Made by a program: the position numbers and the translations under genes. Source: Carex sylvatica (Eukaryota > Streptophyta > Magnoliopsida > Poales > Cyperaceae). Taken from it: DNA of 64,000 nucleotides. The stretch's first letter is position 1. Each line of letters starts with the position of its first letter. This document shows, piece by piece, positions 11,474 to 24,200 of the stretch. The notes beneath the pieces were generated by a model. It ran no database searches, was not told the DNA's origin, and worked only from the letters and a program-made list of their open reading frames with translations. The DNA lies in the NCBI GenBank assembly GCA_964058845.1, contig CAXKVR010000066.1, forward strand, positions 62,001 through 126,000. The letters are read 5' to 3'.

Positions 11474-12753
11474 TATATATATAATATATATATATATATA
11501 TTTGAAGTGGTGAACATTGGATACTGGTCTGATGGGTCGGAGCCGTCCGATTAGTACATAAATCTTTAAAATTTGCACAGACGGCTCGGATCGGACATCC
11601 GCCCCCACTTCTTTTGAAATTATTAATTCACTTGTCATAAAAGTGCACCCTTAAATAAAAATATGAAATATTTGTTGGGTATATGGTAGTTGGGCTGACA
11701 TATGAGGCCCAATCTTGTTTTTTTTTTACTTTTGGATTGTATTCTGCCAGTTGGTAAACCTAGCCTAGCATATCATTTGGATCTTCTTTATTTAAAATTA
11801 TTATTTTTTATTTTACTTTCTTTTCTCAAAAGTTCATAGACCCATGCAGAAGAATGTGCATTCTCTGCGATGCGTCGTATGAAATTGTGTTTGTTTCCTG
11901 TGGCATGCATATAATATGAAGAATGATATAACGGATTATTGTGACTATAATCCACATGATTCGAAGTTGTCTTTGTTCAAATATTGTTAGGTTGTTTCCG
12001 AGCATTTCACCTTCAAAAACATATGTCTACTAAAAATGTCTACAACTATTTTATTCCAAATAATTGCTGCTTATTTCAATTGTAAATTATAGAGCAAGTT
12101 AACTGGCGGTAAAATTGAGTAATAATAACTGTGTGTTCTATCTGCACTTGGTTGTTCGAATAAAATTTAATTAGTACTTCATGTTTCAGATATAAACACA
12201 TTAGAATTCAGATGAAAATACTTTTTCACTTAAATATAATCGTATAAATTGTTTCGAATAACTAAAAGAGTATAATCACTTTACGATAAATTACAGTGCA
12301 CAACATAAGGTTCTCTTTTTGTCAATTGTTATATGTAATGTAATCGTAGTTGTTGGCATTCATTAGGTCAAGGGTAGTTTAGTTAAAATAAGTTAGGAAA
12401 ACTAAGTCTATACGGTAGTTGTTTTAATTGTGGAAACTGGAAAGTGATAAATTTTTTATACACATGTTGTAGTTTTGATAATTTTTTGGTGTTTAATTAT
12501 TTATTCGTGTCAATTTGTTTTTTTAATATCATCACTGATGGTTCTTATTTGGTTTTTCTAGGCATACAACCCATTTTGTAAACTTTTGGCATTGAGAAAA
12601 AATTTAAATGAAAAAAATTGAGTGTACTCTGAAATCATGAGAGGTATTCATTCATTTTGTAATATCTTTGATTAAGATTTATATCATTCTAGGGCTAAGA
12701 TTAAATCGCTTGGGTTGTACTACAATAGATATGCATCAATGCTAAGATGTTTA

Positions 12754-13663
12754 TGTAAGTAGACGTTATCGTGCTCAACTAATTACAAACAATTATTATC
12801 ATGAGTACAACTAATCATTTTTAAAGTTTCGATAGCGGAATTAAAAAACATTAAAAGCAAATCAAAGATCTTAGAAATCAAAGTCTCCACGTGTAAATCA
12901 ATCAAATAGATTACATACATTTATCCATAGTAATCTGTAGAATAATACTTGAAACGTTCTTCGCAAACCGTCAGAAGAACCGTAAAACGATTTTTCTCCT
13001 CTTTCTCTTTCTAAGCAATGACAACTTGTTCTTTATAAAATATCGATGAAGAGATGATAAACTTTACTGTTAGAATTCACATCCAATTACTGCCTGTCAT
13101 TAAAGCAATATTTATAGGAGAGATGCACATGATGGATAGTGCAGCCAGCGACGAATTAAAGGGTGCATTTATCTGCTGACTTAATTTGTTTATTCATTGG
13201 GGAGACGAATCTTGCACACCCTTTTAATCAGTATGTCAATATGTGGATAATAATTAACGCACCCTTTAAAAACTTAGTCTATCTGCGCACCTTTTATAAT
13301 TAAGCCATCTAATATAATATGCACCCTTTAGTCAGTATGCATATGCACCCTTTTAATAACGCACCAATTAAAACAAGATTTGTTGACTTGTGCATGAGTC
13401 AAAGGATGCATTATTTAATTATTCTGCATCTGTTATTATGGCGCTAAAGCAATGCATCTTTTAATTAGCAAAGCACAATGTATTTGAATCCAATCATTTA
13501 CAGGCACCTTTTAATTAAGTCTATCTCGCATCTATCAATAGCGTCTTTTAAGAGAATCTGTTATTATGGACTTATTAATTAAGCCATTTAATTATGCTAT
13601 TAAATTAGTCCATTAAATCAGGCCTAATGTTTTATTTGAGCCACACAATTATATTTTCTTTCA
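12754..13663 (-). repeat. 3' LTR of copia element 1
   Basis: Bounded by TG and CA. It is homologous to the 796-bp LTRs of copia element 2 but about 114 bp longer and clearly diverged, with repeated phrases such as GCACCCTTT..AAT. It lies at the left end because the element is in minus orientation. Confidence 0.85.
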
Positions 13664-14046
13664 TTCTCTCACTTGGTTCATTATAAAATTTTATGACATT
13701 ACAACGTTCATAAGGTGCACAATAATATTATATGTCTTTATATTTCATAAAATTCTAAAATCATAATATTTATATTTAAGCAAAATTAATACGAGTCATG
13801 GTGGTTGCTAATAATATTTGTTACCAACTTTCTTCCATTTACTACAATATCAATTCTAACTTAATATAAACCATAATGGTATTCTTTAGGATCCACGTTA
13901 ATTGTCTAATTTATATAGACTAATTCCTATTAATAAAAATAATAATATATATATACTTAAATAAATAGGAATTGTATTTGAAATAATCAATCAATAATAA
14001 TATCATAAATAATCATTCATCTATAATATAAGTTTAATTACAACAA

Positions 14047-17000
14047 TCATTTATAGCAAATAACTATTCTCATTCTTTCGACATGTTCGTGAAATATCTT
14101 GGGTGGTAATTCTTTCGTCAAAGGATCAGCTATCATCATCTCTGTGCTTATATATGCTGTATTATTATCGTTTGTTTCTGTACTTCTTCTTTCACGGCAA
14201 AGTACTTAATCTCCATGTGCTTGGCACCTTTGGAGTACTTGTCGTTTTTGCTGAAGAAGACTGCTGCAGAATTATCGCAATAAATTTTCAGCGGCTTGGT
14301 AATGCTGTCGACAAATCCAAGTCATGAAATAAAATTCCGCAGTCATAGTCCTTGTACCATGGCTTCAAAACATGCCATGAACTCGGCTTCCATAGTGGAT
14401 GCAGCGATTACCGTCTGCTTCGCACTTTTCCATGATATTGCTCCGCCGGCTAGAAGATACACATATCCGCAAGTGGATTTTCATGTATCACAACACCCAG
14501 CATAGTCTGAATCTGAAAAACTGACTATCTCTAAGTAGTTTGATCTCCTATACGTCAACATGTGATCTTTAGTACCTTGAAGATATCGTAAAACTTTCTT
14601 TGCTGCCTTCCAATGTTCTATTCCAGGATTGCTTTGATAGCGTCCAAGCGTTCCTACAGCAAAACTGATATCTGGTCTTGTACAAGTCTGTGCATACATT
14701 AAACTACCTACAATGGAAGCATAAGGAATATTATTCATTTTTTCCTTTTTCAATTCGTTTTTAGGACATTGATATAAACCAAATTTATCCCTTTTCTGAA
14801 TCGGTACCTTACCAGCTGAACATTTCTCCATCTTAAATCTCTCAAGAATCTTGGTAATATATATTTTCTGAGATAAACCTTGTGATTATTCACGAAATAT
14901 TTCTATTCCTATCACATAGTTTGCCTCGCCCATATCTTTCATTTCGAAATTTTTCGAGAGAAAATTCTTGGTGTTTTTCATCATACCAAGATCGTTAGTC
15001 GCAAGTAAAATGTCATCAACATATAGAACTAGAAATATTATCTTACTCTCACTGACCTTCAAGTATATACAACGATCAACAATATTTTCCTTAAAACTAA
15101 AAGAAGTAATCACATCATTGAACTTGAGATACCATTGCCGTGATGCTTGCTTCAACCCATATATCAACCTTTTTAATTTGCAAACCATATTCTTTTCTCC
15201 AATTGAAAAGCCCTCGGGCTGATCCATGTAGACTTTCTCTTCGAGTTCTCCATTCAGAAAAGCAGTTTTGACGTCCATTTGGTGTAACTCAAGATCGTAA
15301 TGAGCCACTAAAGTCATGATGATACGCAAAGAATCTTTCTTAGAGACGGATGAAAATGTCTCTTTATAATCAATGCCATCTTTCTGAGTGAAACCTTTGG
15401 TAATCAGTCTAGCTTTATATCGTTCAATTTGGCCTTTTGAGTCACATTTGATCTTAAAGATCTATTTACATCCAACTCGCTTGGAATCGTGAGGCAATTT
15501 GACGAGATCCCAGACTTGATTTTGTTTCATAGATTTTAACTCGTCTTTCATGGCATCAATCTATTTATCGGATTCTTCACATTCAATAGCTTTCTTGTAT
15601 GAAATCGGATCATCAATTGCAGAATCAATTCCAGATTCTTGTAGATAAACCAAATAATCGTAAAATATAGTTGATCTCCGTTCATGGGTAGACCTTCTTA
15701 ATGGTATATCATTTGGTTCAACTACATCATCAATAACGATGTCATCAATCGGAATGTCTTCAGTAGAAGTTGGTTGTTCTGAAACAGTCAGAATAATTAC
15801 TTTCGAAACAACAGTCGGAATAACTACTTTCGAAACAACAGACAAAGGAACAGTAACTTGTTCTGTAATTTCCTGAAGATCAGAATTACACTGATCAGAA
15901 ATTCTTGCACTGACTTCAGCATTCTCGATGAAACGTGCATTTCCGGATTCAACAATTCTCGTGCTATGATTCGGACAGTAAAATCTGAAACCTTTGGATT
16001 TCTATGGATATCCAATAAAGAATCCGCTAACCGTGATGAAATCCAATTTCTTTTCGTGTTGGTTATACAAACGTACCTCCGCAGGGCAACCCCATACATG
16101 TATATGACGCAAACTAGGTTTCCTTCCCGTTCACAGTTCAAAAGGAGTCCTTTCTACTGCCTTACTTGGAACCCGATTTAGTAAATCCATGGCGGTCTTA
16201 AGTGCATACATCCACAAAGATTTAGGCACAGTTGAGTGACTGAGCATACTCCGAACCATTTCCATAAGTGTTCTGTTACGACGTTCAGCAACACCATTTT
16301 GTTGTGGTGTGCCGGGCATAGTGTATTGCGCACATATACCATGTTTTTCTAAGAATTTAGCAAAAGGTCCAGGATTTTGTCCTGATTCGTCATATCTACC
16401 ATAAAATTTTCCACCGCGATCAGATCGAATGATTTTCACTTGTTTTTCTAACTGTCTTTCAACCTCATTTATAAATACCTCAAGTGCATCAATAGATTGT
16501 GATTTCTCATTTAGAAGATAAACAAATCCATAACGTGAAAAATTTTCGATGAAGGTGATGAAATACTTTTCTTTATTAAATGAGGGAACATCAAATGGTC
16601 CACAAATATCCGTGTGAATTATTTCTAGAAGTTGAGAGCTACGAGTGGCACCTTTCTTAGTATGTTTCGTCTGTTTGCCTTTTATACAGTCGATACATAC
16701 ACCTAAGTCAGTAAAATCCAAGTTTAAAAGAACTTCAGATTTCACTAAACGTTACATTCTTTCTTTGGATATATGACCCAATCTTTTGTGCCACAAGTAC
16801 GCCGACTTTTCATTATTCATATTTCTTTTGATTCCAATAGTATTGTTCACGGTAAACATAGATTCGACATATGAATTATCTAACTCTAATTTATATAATC
16901 CATCAATCAAATTGCCACAACCAATCATGCAATTATTTTTATATAAACTAAAGAATTTAGATTCAAATTTAAATACATAGTCACAATCATCCAACTTAGA

Positions 17001-18082
17001 TACAGATAATAAGTTGTGAGAAAACAAAGGTACATATAGTGTATCATACAGATCGACAATATTGCCAGAACCTAATATAAGTCGGTATGTACCAACACCT
17101 TCCACTGGCACCTTGTCTTTATTGCCCATAATTACATATCTTTCACTTTGTCAACTTTGGCTTGTGATTTGGATCGTAAGAAATCCCTGTTAGTTGTTTG
17201 AAATATGAGTTGTAGAGCTCGAGTCAATCCACCAAGTATTATTAGGAACATCAATAAAATTTGACTCAAAAGTAACAAAAGTATGATTCATACCTTTCTT
17301 TTCAGACAATCCTTTTGAAAGTGACCTATCTTACGACAAAAATGGCACTTTTGTTTGTTCTCTTCTTTCTTGAAGCTTGCATTAGAAGACACCTGAAAGG
17401 CTTTCCCCTTCTTCTTTGTCTTAGCTTTCCCTGGTTTAGCATTAGAACCCGATCCAGCTTCTAGGTTTGAAAAATGAACAATGTTTGGTTTCATTTCCTT
17501 AAGCCTTACCTCTTCCTGAAAAAGTTTACTAGTCAATTCATTTATGTTCCATTTCTTTTATGGAGCATTATAATTAATTTGGAACAGACTATAAACATCA
17601 TTCGGCAGAGAGTTCAAAATAAATTAAACTAGAAACCCTTCATCAACTGTCATTCCCAAACTCTTAAGTTTTGCCGAGAGAGATATCATTTCTATGATAT
17701 GTGCATGCATAGTGTGACTACCATCAAACTTTATGGTGGTAAGTTTTGCCATAAGCGCACTGGCCAGCGACTTATCGGCTGTATATGAGCGTGCCTTGAC
17801 GTTTGCTAGAAACTCTTGAGCGTTATCCATGTCCAGAAGAGCAACCTTAATGTTTTCATCAACCGTCATTCGCAAAAACATAAGGCATAATCTGTTAGAA
17901 CGTTCTCAGTTTGCCATAAAGGCCTTATCTTCCTCACTGCTTTGATCAGTTATAGCATCGAGTTTATCCAGTAATAATGCTATGTCCAAGTTCTGTGCAC
18001 CTAAGTGAAATTGGACTTGTTCATTCCATTCAGCAAAATTAAGACCATTAAAGACTATCACAGATGATGCATGCGATTGCAT
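14047..18082 (-). pseudogene. copia gag-pol, decayed (element 1)
   Basis: Domains in transcription order: a gag start near 18082; a gag zinc knuckle (CHFCRKIGHFQKDC) near 17330; protease then GAG-pre-integrase near 16750-17130; integrase core with HTDICGPF and DRGGKF (about 16140-16745); reverse transcriptase with YVDDILLA near 15020; and RNase H toward 14390. The frame is broken by several stops and shifts, including a Trp codon turned to stop near 15462. At the place where element 2 has a stop in gag this copy keeps Glu, and at the GGGG run before the GCPAE motif it keeps the in-frame length. No intact product is possible. Confidence 0.88.
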
Positions 18083-18800
18083 CGATATAAGTACATTAAC
18101 TGTAATTTTAAAAGAAAATGAGATAAGAAGATAAAATTAGAAGATCAGATGAGAATATTACAAGGAAAGTTAATAAAAATAAAATTTAACTCAAAAAAAG
18201 ATCAGAAGATATGAGACATAATACAATAATTTATAACTTCAGATTTTTAATTTCAGATTTTTGGAGCAATAACTTAATTAATATATCATAATTATCCTTT
18301 GAAATTTATTAAGATATATTAAACATAATATTTTACTAGAAAATACTTTAATATGATAATTTTATTGTTTCAATACATGTTGTTGCCTTTGGGTAACCAA
18401 CAATTAAGAAATAACGTAAATTATCAACTTAAGTTGTGTAAATTATGAGATCGCAATCAACCTTTGGGCAATTCATAAAATCTCATAATCTACTAATTAA
18501 TTAAACCATTAAATTTAGTATATGACATATTTTAATATCATATAATCTTAATAAATTATCAATTAATTTTTAATCTACAGTTTATAGAAAATATCATACT
18601 TTGATTTCTTTATGATAAGAACACTTTGGTGTCTAGCAATACCGTCATAATTCAAAGTTACCACAAATTTCAATCACAAATCATTAAAAGAAAATAATAA
18701 TAATAATAAATTCATAAAACAATAACTTATTCGGAAGAATATGAATTTCAAAACCAAAAGCTCTGATACCACATGTAAGTAGACGTTATCGTGCTCAACT

Positions 18801-18892
18801 ACTCTTTTTGGTACAGACATTTTGCACTTTGTACTTTGCATGGCAAGAATCCCAACACATGCAAACAATGCAAGCATTTTTGGTACAGACAT
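18801..18892 (-). pseudogene. PR-1 remnant: signal-peptide codons only
   Basis: From the ATG at 18892 the sequence reads about 21 residues matching the PR-1 signal peptide ([20 protein letters not shown]). It then breaks into a second, duplicated copy of the start region (18805-18829) and runs into the 27-bp LTR stub. The nominal open frame continues to 18674 (72 residues) with LTR-internal sequence after the signal peptide. All CAP-domain codons are gone. The intact upstream flank, including TATAAAT at 18980-18986, remains. Confidence 0.88.
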
Positions 18893-18979
18893 TTTGCACT
18901 ACTACTCTTTAATTTAGGAGAAAATTTTGTATTACCTGGTGATGTTTTTGGTTTACAAGGGGGTTAATCACTGTGGGGA

Positions 18980-18986
18980 ATTTATA
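18980..18986 (-). promoter_or_regulatory. TATA box of the truncated PR-1 unit
   Basis: TATAAAT in the same conserved block as in units 1 and 3. Transcription from it runs toward lower coordinates, through the signal-peptide remnant, the LTR stub and the primer-binding site into copia gag-pol, which is on the same strand. Confidence 0.55.
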
Positions 18987-20804
18987 GGCAAGGGATCAGG
19001 GAGGGATGATAATGTGCAGATATGCACGAAGCTCCGAAAGCGTCAAAGGCGGCTTTGCCTAGTTTATCAACTTGTGATGAATTCAGTGTTGTATTTTTTA
19101 TGCTTTGTAATGATTTAATTAAATTAGACTATTTGTACTTTATCTACGTACTCGGATACATATGGAATTGAAAATAATATAGTTGCCTGTGGGGTTGGTC
19201 ACTTGGTCTACGGATCACTAATTAACTAATATATTCTTGACCAATTTCGACATAGATTTCTTATCAACGTGCTTGGAATTATTAATCCATTGTAAGTGGA
19301 TAATTCTTTTTTCTTTTGTTTGGAAAACTGCATATTTTCAACTCCACGTGAATTAATTTGGTGTGACGTCTCAAGAGAAATCAAGACTTCAATTAGAGCA
19401 ATTTCCTCGAAAAAGTTAGGTTTCTTATTATTTGAAATGGGAAAAATAAAACGATGGGTAACACATGTAAATTTGCATGAGTGTGTGTCGTTTTTTTTGG
19501 AGAAATTCTCAAAATGCCATGTTAGCGGATTGATTAAATTGTTCCTAATTAAGAATATACTAGTTAATTAAATGGTTGGTCGGCCAAGTAATCCAACCAT
19601 ACAAAAATAAATAATATATATATATATATGAAGTGGTGAGCATTGGATACTGGTCTGATGTGTCGGAGCCGTCCGATTAGTACATAGACCCATGAAGAAG
19701 AATGTGCATTCTCTGCGATGCGTCGTATGAAATTGTGTTGGTTTCCTGTGGCATGCATATAATATGAAGAATGATATAACGGATTATTGTGACTATAATC
19801 CACATGATTCGAAGTTGTCTTTGTTCAAATATTGTTAGGTTGTTTCCGCGCATTTCACCTTCAAAAACATATGTCTACTAAAAATGTCTACAACTATTTT
19901 ATTCCAAATAATTGCTGCTTATTTCAATTGTAAATTATAGAGCAAGTTAACTGGCGGTAAAATTGAGTAATAATAACTGTGTTCTATCTGCACTTGGTTG
20001 TTCGAATAAAATTCAATTAGTACTTCATGTTTTAGATATAAACACATTAGAATTCAGATGAAAATACTTTTTCACTTAAATATAATCGTATAAATTGTTT
20101 TGAATAACTAAAAGAGTATAATCACTTTACGATAAATTACAGTGCACAACATAAGGTTCTCTTTTTGTCAATTGTTATATGTAATGTAATCGTAGTTGTT
20201 GGCATTCATTAGCTCAAGGGGGTAGTTTAGTTAAAATAACTTAGGAAAACTAAGACTATACGGTAGTTGTTTTAAATGTGGAAACTGGAAAGTGATAAAT
20301 TATTTATACACATGTTGTAGTTTGATAATTTTTTGGTGTTTAATTATTTATTCGTATCAATTTGTTTTTTGAATATCATCACTGATGGTTCTTATTTGGT
20401 TTTTCTAGGCATACAACCCATTTTGTAAACTTTTGGCATTGAGAAAAAATTTAAATGAAAAAAATTGAGTGTACTCTGAAATCATGAGAGGTATTCATTC
20501 ATTTTGTAACATCTTTGATTAAGATTTATATCATTATAGGGCTAAGATCAAATCGCTTGGGTTGTACTACAATAGACATGCGTCAATGGTAAGATGTTTC
20601 CGCAGGGATTAAGCTCTTGACCTTTCTTGCAATACTTTATGATGTAACTTGTAGAAATATAAATTTAATCAGGTGCTTAATTATTGTTCCATTCACAGTA
20701 TTGTGTTGTTTTTCACTTATCGGAACCATTCATATACAATAATTGAAACATATCACAATCGCTTTAACAAATTAATAACACGAGTTTTAAAATATATATA
20801 TAGG

Positions 20805-20859
<55 letters not shown>

Positions 20860-21227
20860 CATCTACTTTAATGTGGCCAAACAAACAATACCGGATACGT
20901 TTTAGGTGGATCAATATCATAATTTTTACAAACTGAAAGTGCACATCATTAATTTAACAATCAAACTACAACACTAGGAGAGCATTAATTTATTTCAAAT
21001 CGCTTAGATTATTAAGAAGCATAGAATTTGATACATGAATGAAAATAATACATTTCTTACAGATAATTCATATTATTTATTCCTTCCTTTGAATCTGTCG
21101 ATTCCTCGGAAACCAGTAAAATACAAACCAAATGGTCCCTTTTCTTCATTTATTTCTTTATTCAAATATATCTAGTTGATATATATCTATCATCCTTAAA
21201 TAGGATAACATACGTAATTAAACCCTT

Positions 21228-21719
21228 TCAATAAGGCCACTGTCCATTCACATTACCAGCAGGGTTATAACTGCATATGATAAACACACCGGCGTTGTTG
21301 TCGCATTCAACCCTGGCACATCCAATCTGAGTCGAGTCACGCCAGACCACCTGTGTGTAATGACCGCAAGTCTGACCTGACGCGCAAGTATTGGTGTTGT
21401 AGTCGTAGTATTGCTGCTCATCCACCCAAGAGTTAACAGCATCGATGCCAGAATAGGATGTGCTGGAGCCCCAGAAAATGTTCTCGCCGTACGGGCCGCC
21501 TGAGTGGACAAGGCTACAATCGCTTCTTCTCTGGTTGGCATAGTCCTCTGCGTACGCTTGCACCGTGTCATCCCAAGAGATATCGGCCACACCGACAGCT
21601 GACCGTGCCGTGTTATGGGCGTCCAGATAGTCTTGTGGGGTGTTTTGTGCTAGCGTTGTACTTTGCATGGCAAGAATCACAACACATGCAAACAATGCAA
21701 GCATTTTTGGTACAGACAT
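21228..21719 (-). CDS. PR1: pathogenesis-related protein 1 (CAP domain), copy b
   Basis: An intact single-exon 163-residue PR-1. It differs from copy a at only a few residues: Pro for Ala at 4, Ala for Thr at 17, Asp for Asn at 50, Thr for Ala at 130 and Gln for His at 131. The CAP tetrad (His72, Glu79, Glu101, His120), six mature cysteines and the C-terminal [11 protein letters not shown] are all present. Its promoter keeps the TATA box (21807-21813) and TTGACG motif (21868-21873). Likely a secreted defence protein, redundant with copy a. Confidence 0.96.
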   Translation of the reverse strand: MSVPKMLALFACVVILAMQSTTLAQNTPQDYLDAHNTARSAVGVADISWDDTVQAYAEDYANQRRSDCSLVHSGGPYGENIFWGSSTSYSGIDAVNSWVDEQQYYDYNTNTCASGQTCGHYTQVVWRDSTQIGCARVECDNNAGVFIICSYNPAGNVNGQWPY

Positions 21720-21806
21720 TTTGCACTACTACTCTTTAATTTAGGAGAAAATTTTGTATTACCTGGTGATGTTTTTGGTTTACAAGGGGGTTAATCACTG
21801 TGGGGA

Positions 21807-21813
21807 ATTTATA
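21807..21813 (-). promoter_or_regulatory. TATA box of PR-1 copy b
   Basis: TATAAAT, minus strand, about 88 bp before the start codon, in the same context as copy a. Confidence 0.65.
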
Positions 21814-22609
21814 GGCAAGGGATCAGGGAGGGATGATAATGTGCAGATACACAGGAAGCTCCGAAAGCGTCAAAGGCGGCTTTGCCTAGTTTATCAACTT
21901 GTGATGAATTCAGTGTTGTATTTTTTTATGCTTTGTAATGACTCGGATATGGAATTGAAAAGAATATAGTTGCTTGTGGGGTTGGTCACTTGGTCTACGG
22001 ATCAATAATTAACTAATATATTATTGACCAATTTCGACATAGATTTCTTATCAACGTGCTTGGAATTATTAATCCATTGTAAGTGGATAATTCTTTTTTC
22101 TTTTGTTTGGAAAAACTGCATATTTTCAACTCCACGTGGTTTAATTTGGTGTGAGTCTCAAGAGAAATCAAGACTTCAATTAGAGCAATTTCCTCGAAAA
22201 AGTTAGGTTTCTTATTATTTGAAATGAGACAAATAAAAGGATGGTGATAATTGTCCCTGCAGGTTCTTTCCTCCAATTATCTCTGCATAAAATATCAAAA
22301 AACTCCAGCTGTCATTTTTTATTCATAAAGTATTAATACTTACGTACAAAAGTATTTATCTCTAACAACGAAAGTATTTATACTTAAGAACAAAAGTTTT
22401 TATACTTAAGAACAAAAGTTTTTAGAAGACCATGCAAGTTTTTTTCATGAGAGGTAGGAGGAATCTCAAATCAAATGGGGGGAGATGGGACTATGCACGT
22501 TTTTAGAGATGAATTTTTTTATTTTATTTCAATCTCGTCCATATTTCTCACGATTTATGAGAAATTTTGCGAATCTAAAACCACGAACGTATTTTACCTA
22601 ATTTTCTCT

Positions 22610-23205
22610 TTCAAATAAGATCCATGATGACATACTTTCGAACAAGTTGTTACAGAAGTATTTATTCCTCATCGTGCAAGTATTTATACCTATACTTGAA
22701 AGTATTTTTTACATATAATACTTATAATACTTGATAGTAATACTTTCCTATATCAATATAAATACTTATAATACATGATATTAATACTTTCATATGTCAG
22801 TATAAATACTTATAATACTTGATATTAATACTTTCATATGTCAGTATAAATACTTATAATACTTAAAAGTATTTTTTACATATAATACTTATAATATTTG
22901 ATATTAATACTTTCATATGTCAGTATAAATACTTATAATACTTGATATTAATACTTTCATATGTCAGTATAAATACTTATAATACATGATATTAATACTT
23001 TCATATGTCAGTATAAATACTTATAATACATGATATTAATACTTTCATATGTTAATATAAATACTTATAATACTTGATATTAATATTTTCATATGTCAAT
23101 AGCTGTCATATGTAAAAAATATTTGCAGGTATAGTTATAAATACTTGCACAATGAGGATAAATACATGTGTAACAACGTGTTCAAAAGTATGTCATCATG
23201 GATCT
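22610..23205. mobile_element. fold-back element with minisatellite core
   Basis: The arms are inverted repeats: about 22615-22715 (GATCCATGATGACATACTTT ...) against about 23115-23205 (... AAAGTATGTCATCATGGATC). Between them is a tandem array with a 44-bp period. Sequence related to the left arm recurs at about 29220-29330 and 29460-29560, so this is a dispersed repeat family. Ends and target duplication were not resolved. Confidence 0.6.
22698..23105. repeat. minisatellite, 44-bp period, about 8-9 copies
   Basis: The unit reads CAGTATAAATACTTATAATA followed by CTTGATATTAATACTTTCAT and ATGT. Some units have CATGAT for CTTGAT, and one has an extra piece copied from the arm. The copies are very similar. 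Confidence 0.85.
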
Positions 23206-23854
23206 TCAACGTGTTTAAAAATCTGTGTTTTCTGAATTTTTTTATTAGTTTATTTCATAAAAAACTGTGATTTTCAAAAATTCTAACGTGTGGGTGCATA
23301 TTTTGGTTGGACTTATTTCCATAGGTTTGAAATTAAGGTGTTGTATATCATGAACTTGTTTTTTCTTTTTCTTTTTCTTTTTTGTGGGCCTTTGTAATGT
23401 TCTTTTCAAGTTGAGGTTCAGTTAATATATGTACTTGTGGCTATTTTTCATAGTTAGGTCGTTTGTATAGATTCAATAATTATGTTTTATTTTGTTACTT
23501 GTATTGTACATAAACTTATATTTTCTTATCAATATATTTGTTAGTGGCAGTCTTCATCGGTAACCATAAAAAATAATATATGTACTTGTATTGTTTGTGA
23601 AATGCTGATGTGCTCTCTTCAACTGATAGTGAAACTTTAGTGTACACTTGTTGTTGCTTGTTATTGCATTAAGGGAAAGGCTGAATGGTAGCAAATTATA
23701 GTGGTGATCGACTTTAGATGAAAAATAGTTGTTCCAAAAGAAAAAAAAAGTTTTAAATTAGTAAAATCTCTAATTATCGCAACTTCCTTCAATTAATGTC
23801 CAATTGTGACACATGATTAAAAAATTAACAACATAAGTAGGGTAAATATGTCCA

Positions 23855-24200
23855 ATTATTTTTGTGCTTCAATCATCTCTCACATTCTTATTTATATTTT
23901 CAATGTCCAAATAATTGATCAAAATCACCTCACAAGATCTCCACGTTAAAATGTGCTTGGAGACTAAATTTTATATTTCTTTTAGAAATTTTTTACTATT
24001 TTTTTAGATAGGAACAAAATTATTGTTTTTCAGAATATTATGGACCATAAAAAAGTAGTGATTTTGTATCTATCTAAACAATTAGGAAAAAAAACTAACA
24101 AATATAAAATTGTGTTGTCAAACACACTTTCATATAGAAATCATGTTGAGCAGTTTAAATAAACTGTTTGAATTTTGAAAATAATATAAGATAATGTGAA
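23855..24200. mobile_element. diverged relative of the fold-back MITE family
   Basis: It keeps the family order: TATTTTCAATGTCCAAA near the left, then GTGCTTGGAGACTAAATTTT, ATTTTTTACTATT, a divergent centre, and the complement of these to the right. The outer GAGGTTGG ends are not recognisable. Confidence 0.5.

Larger units (their letters stand above)
7793..11849. repeat. PR-1 array, duplication unit 1
   Basis: This stretch is homologous in order to 11850-19684 (unit 2), 19685-22245 (unit 3), about 28590-34310 (unit 4) and parts of 34318-43080 (unit 5). Landmarks in each complete unit are a left segment beginning near ATTCTCTGCG, the block ending CATTGAGAAAAAATTTAAATG, the PR-1 3' flank, the PR-1 gene on the minus strand, its upstream flank, and a right segment containing GTGGTGA(A/G)CATTGGA. 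Unit 1 holds an intact PR-1 gene and two MITEs that the other units lack. Confidence 0.8.
12754..18800 (-). mobile_element. copia LTR retrotransposon 1, 5' LTR lost
   Basis: The element is read on the minus strand. Its 3' LTR is 12754-13663 (910 bp, TGTAAGTAGA...TTTCTTTCA), followed inward by a polypurine tract (complement of TTCTCTCACTTGG). A primer-binding site matching the initiator-Met tRNA 3' end (TGGTATCAGAGC, minus) lies at 18760-18771. The 5' LTR is cut after 27 bp (18774-18800), where sequence switches to a PR-1 gene 5' end. No right-hand target duplication remains. The coding region has several stops and frameshifts. Same family as 36103-42846, but older. Confidence 0.88.
11850..19684. 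repeat. PR-1 array, duplication unit 2 (disrupted)
   Basis: 11850-12753 matches unit 1 from about 7793. A copia element then replaces the region that should hold the PR-1 3' flank and most of the gene. The unit resumes at about 18801 with the PR-1 signal-peptide codons and continues through the upstream flank to about 19684. The missing part is equivalent to roughly 20605-21655 of unit 3. Confidence 0.75.
19685..22245. repeat. PR-1 array, duplication unit 3
   Basis: A nearly complete unit without MITE insertions, so it is the best reference for the ancestral unit. Homology to the upstream flank of unit 1 stops at about 22245, just after GGATGG. Confidence 0.8.

Noticed and set aside
22698..23105. 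Regular array resembling a CRISPR at first sight
   Set aside because: Continuous 44-bp tandem repeats without unique spacers, in a plant nuclear context, inside a fold-back element.
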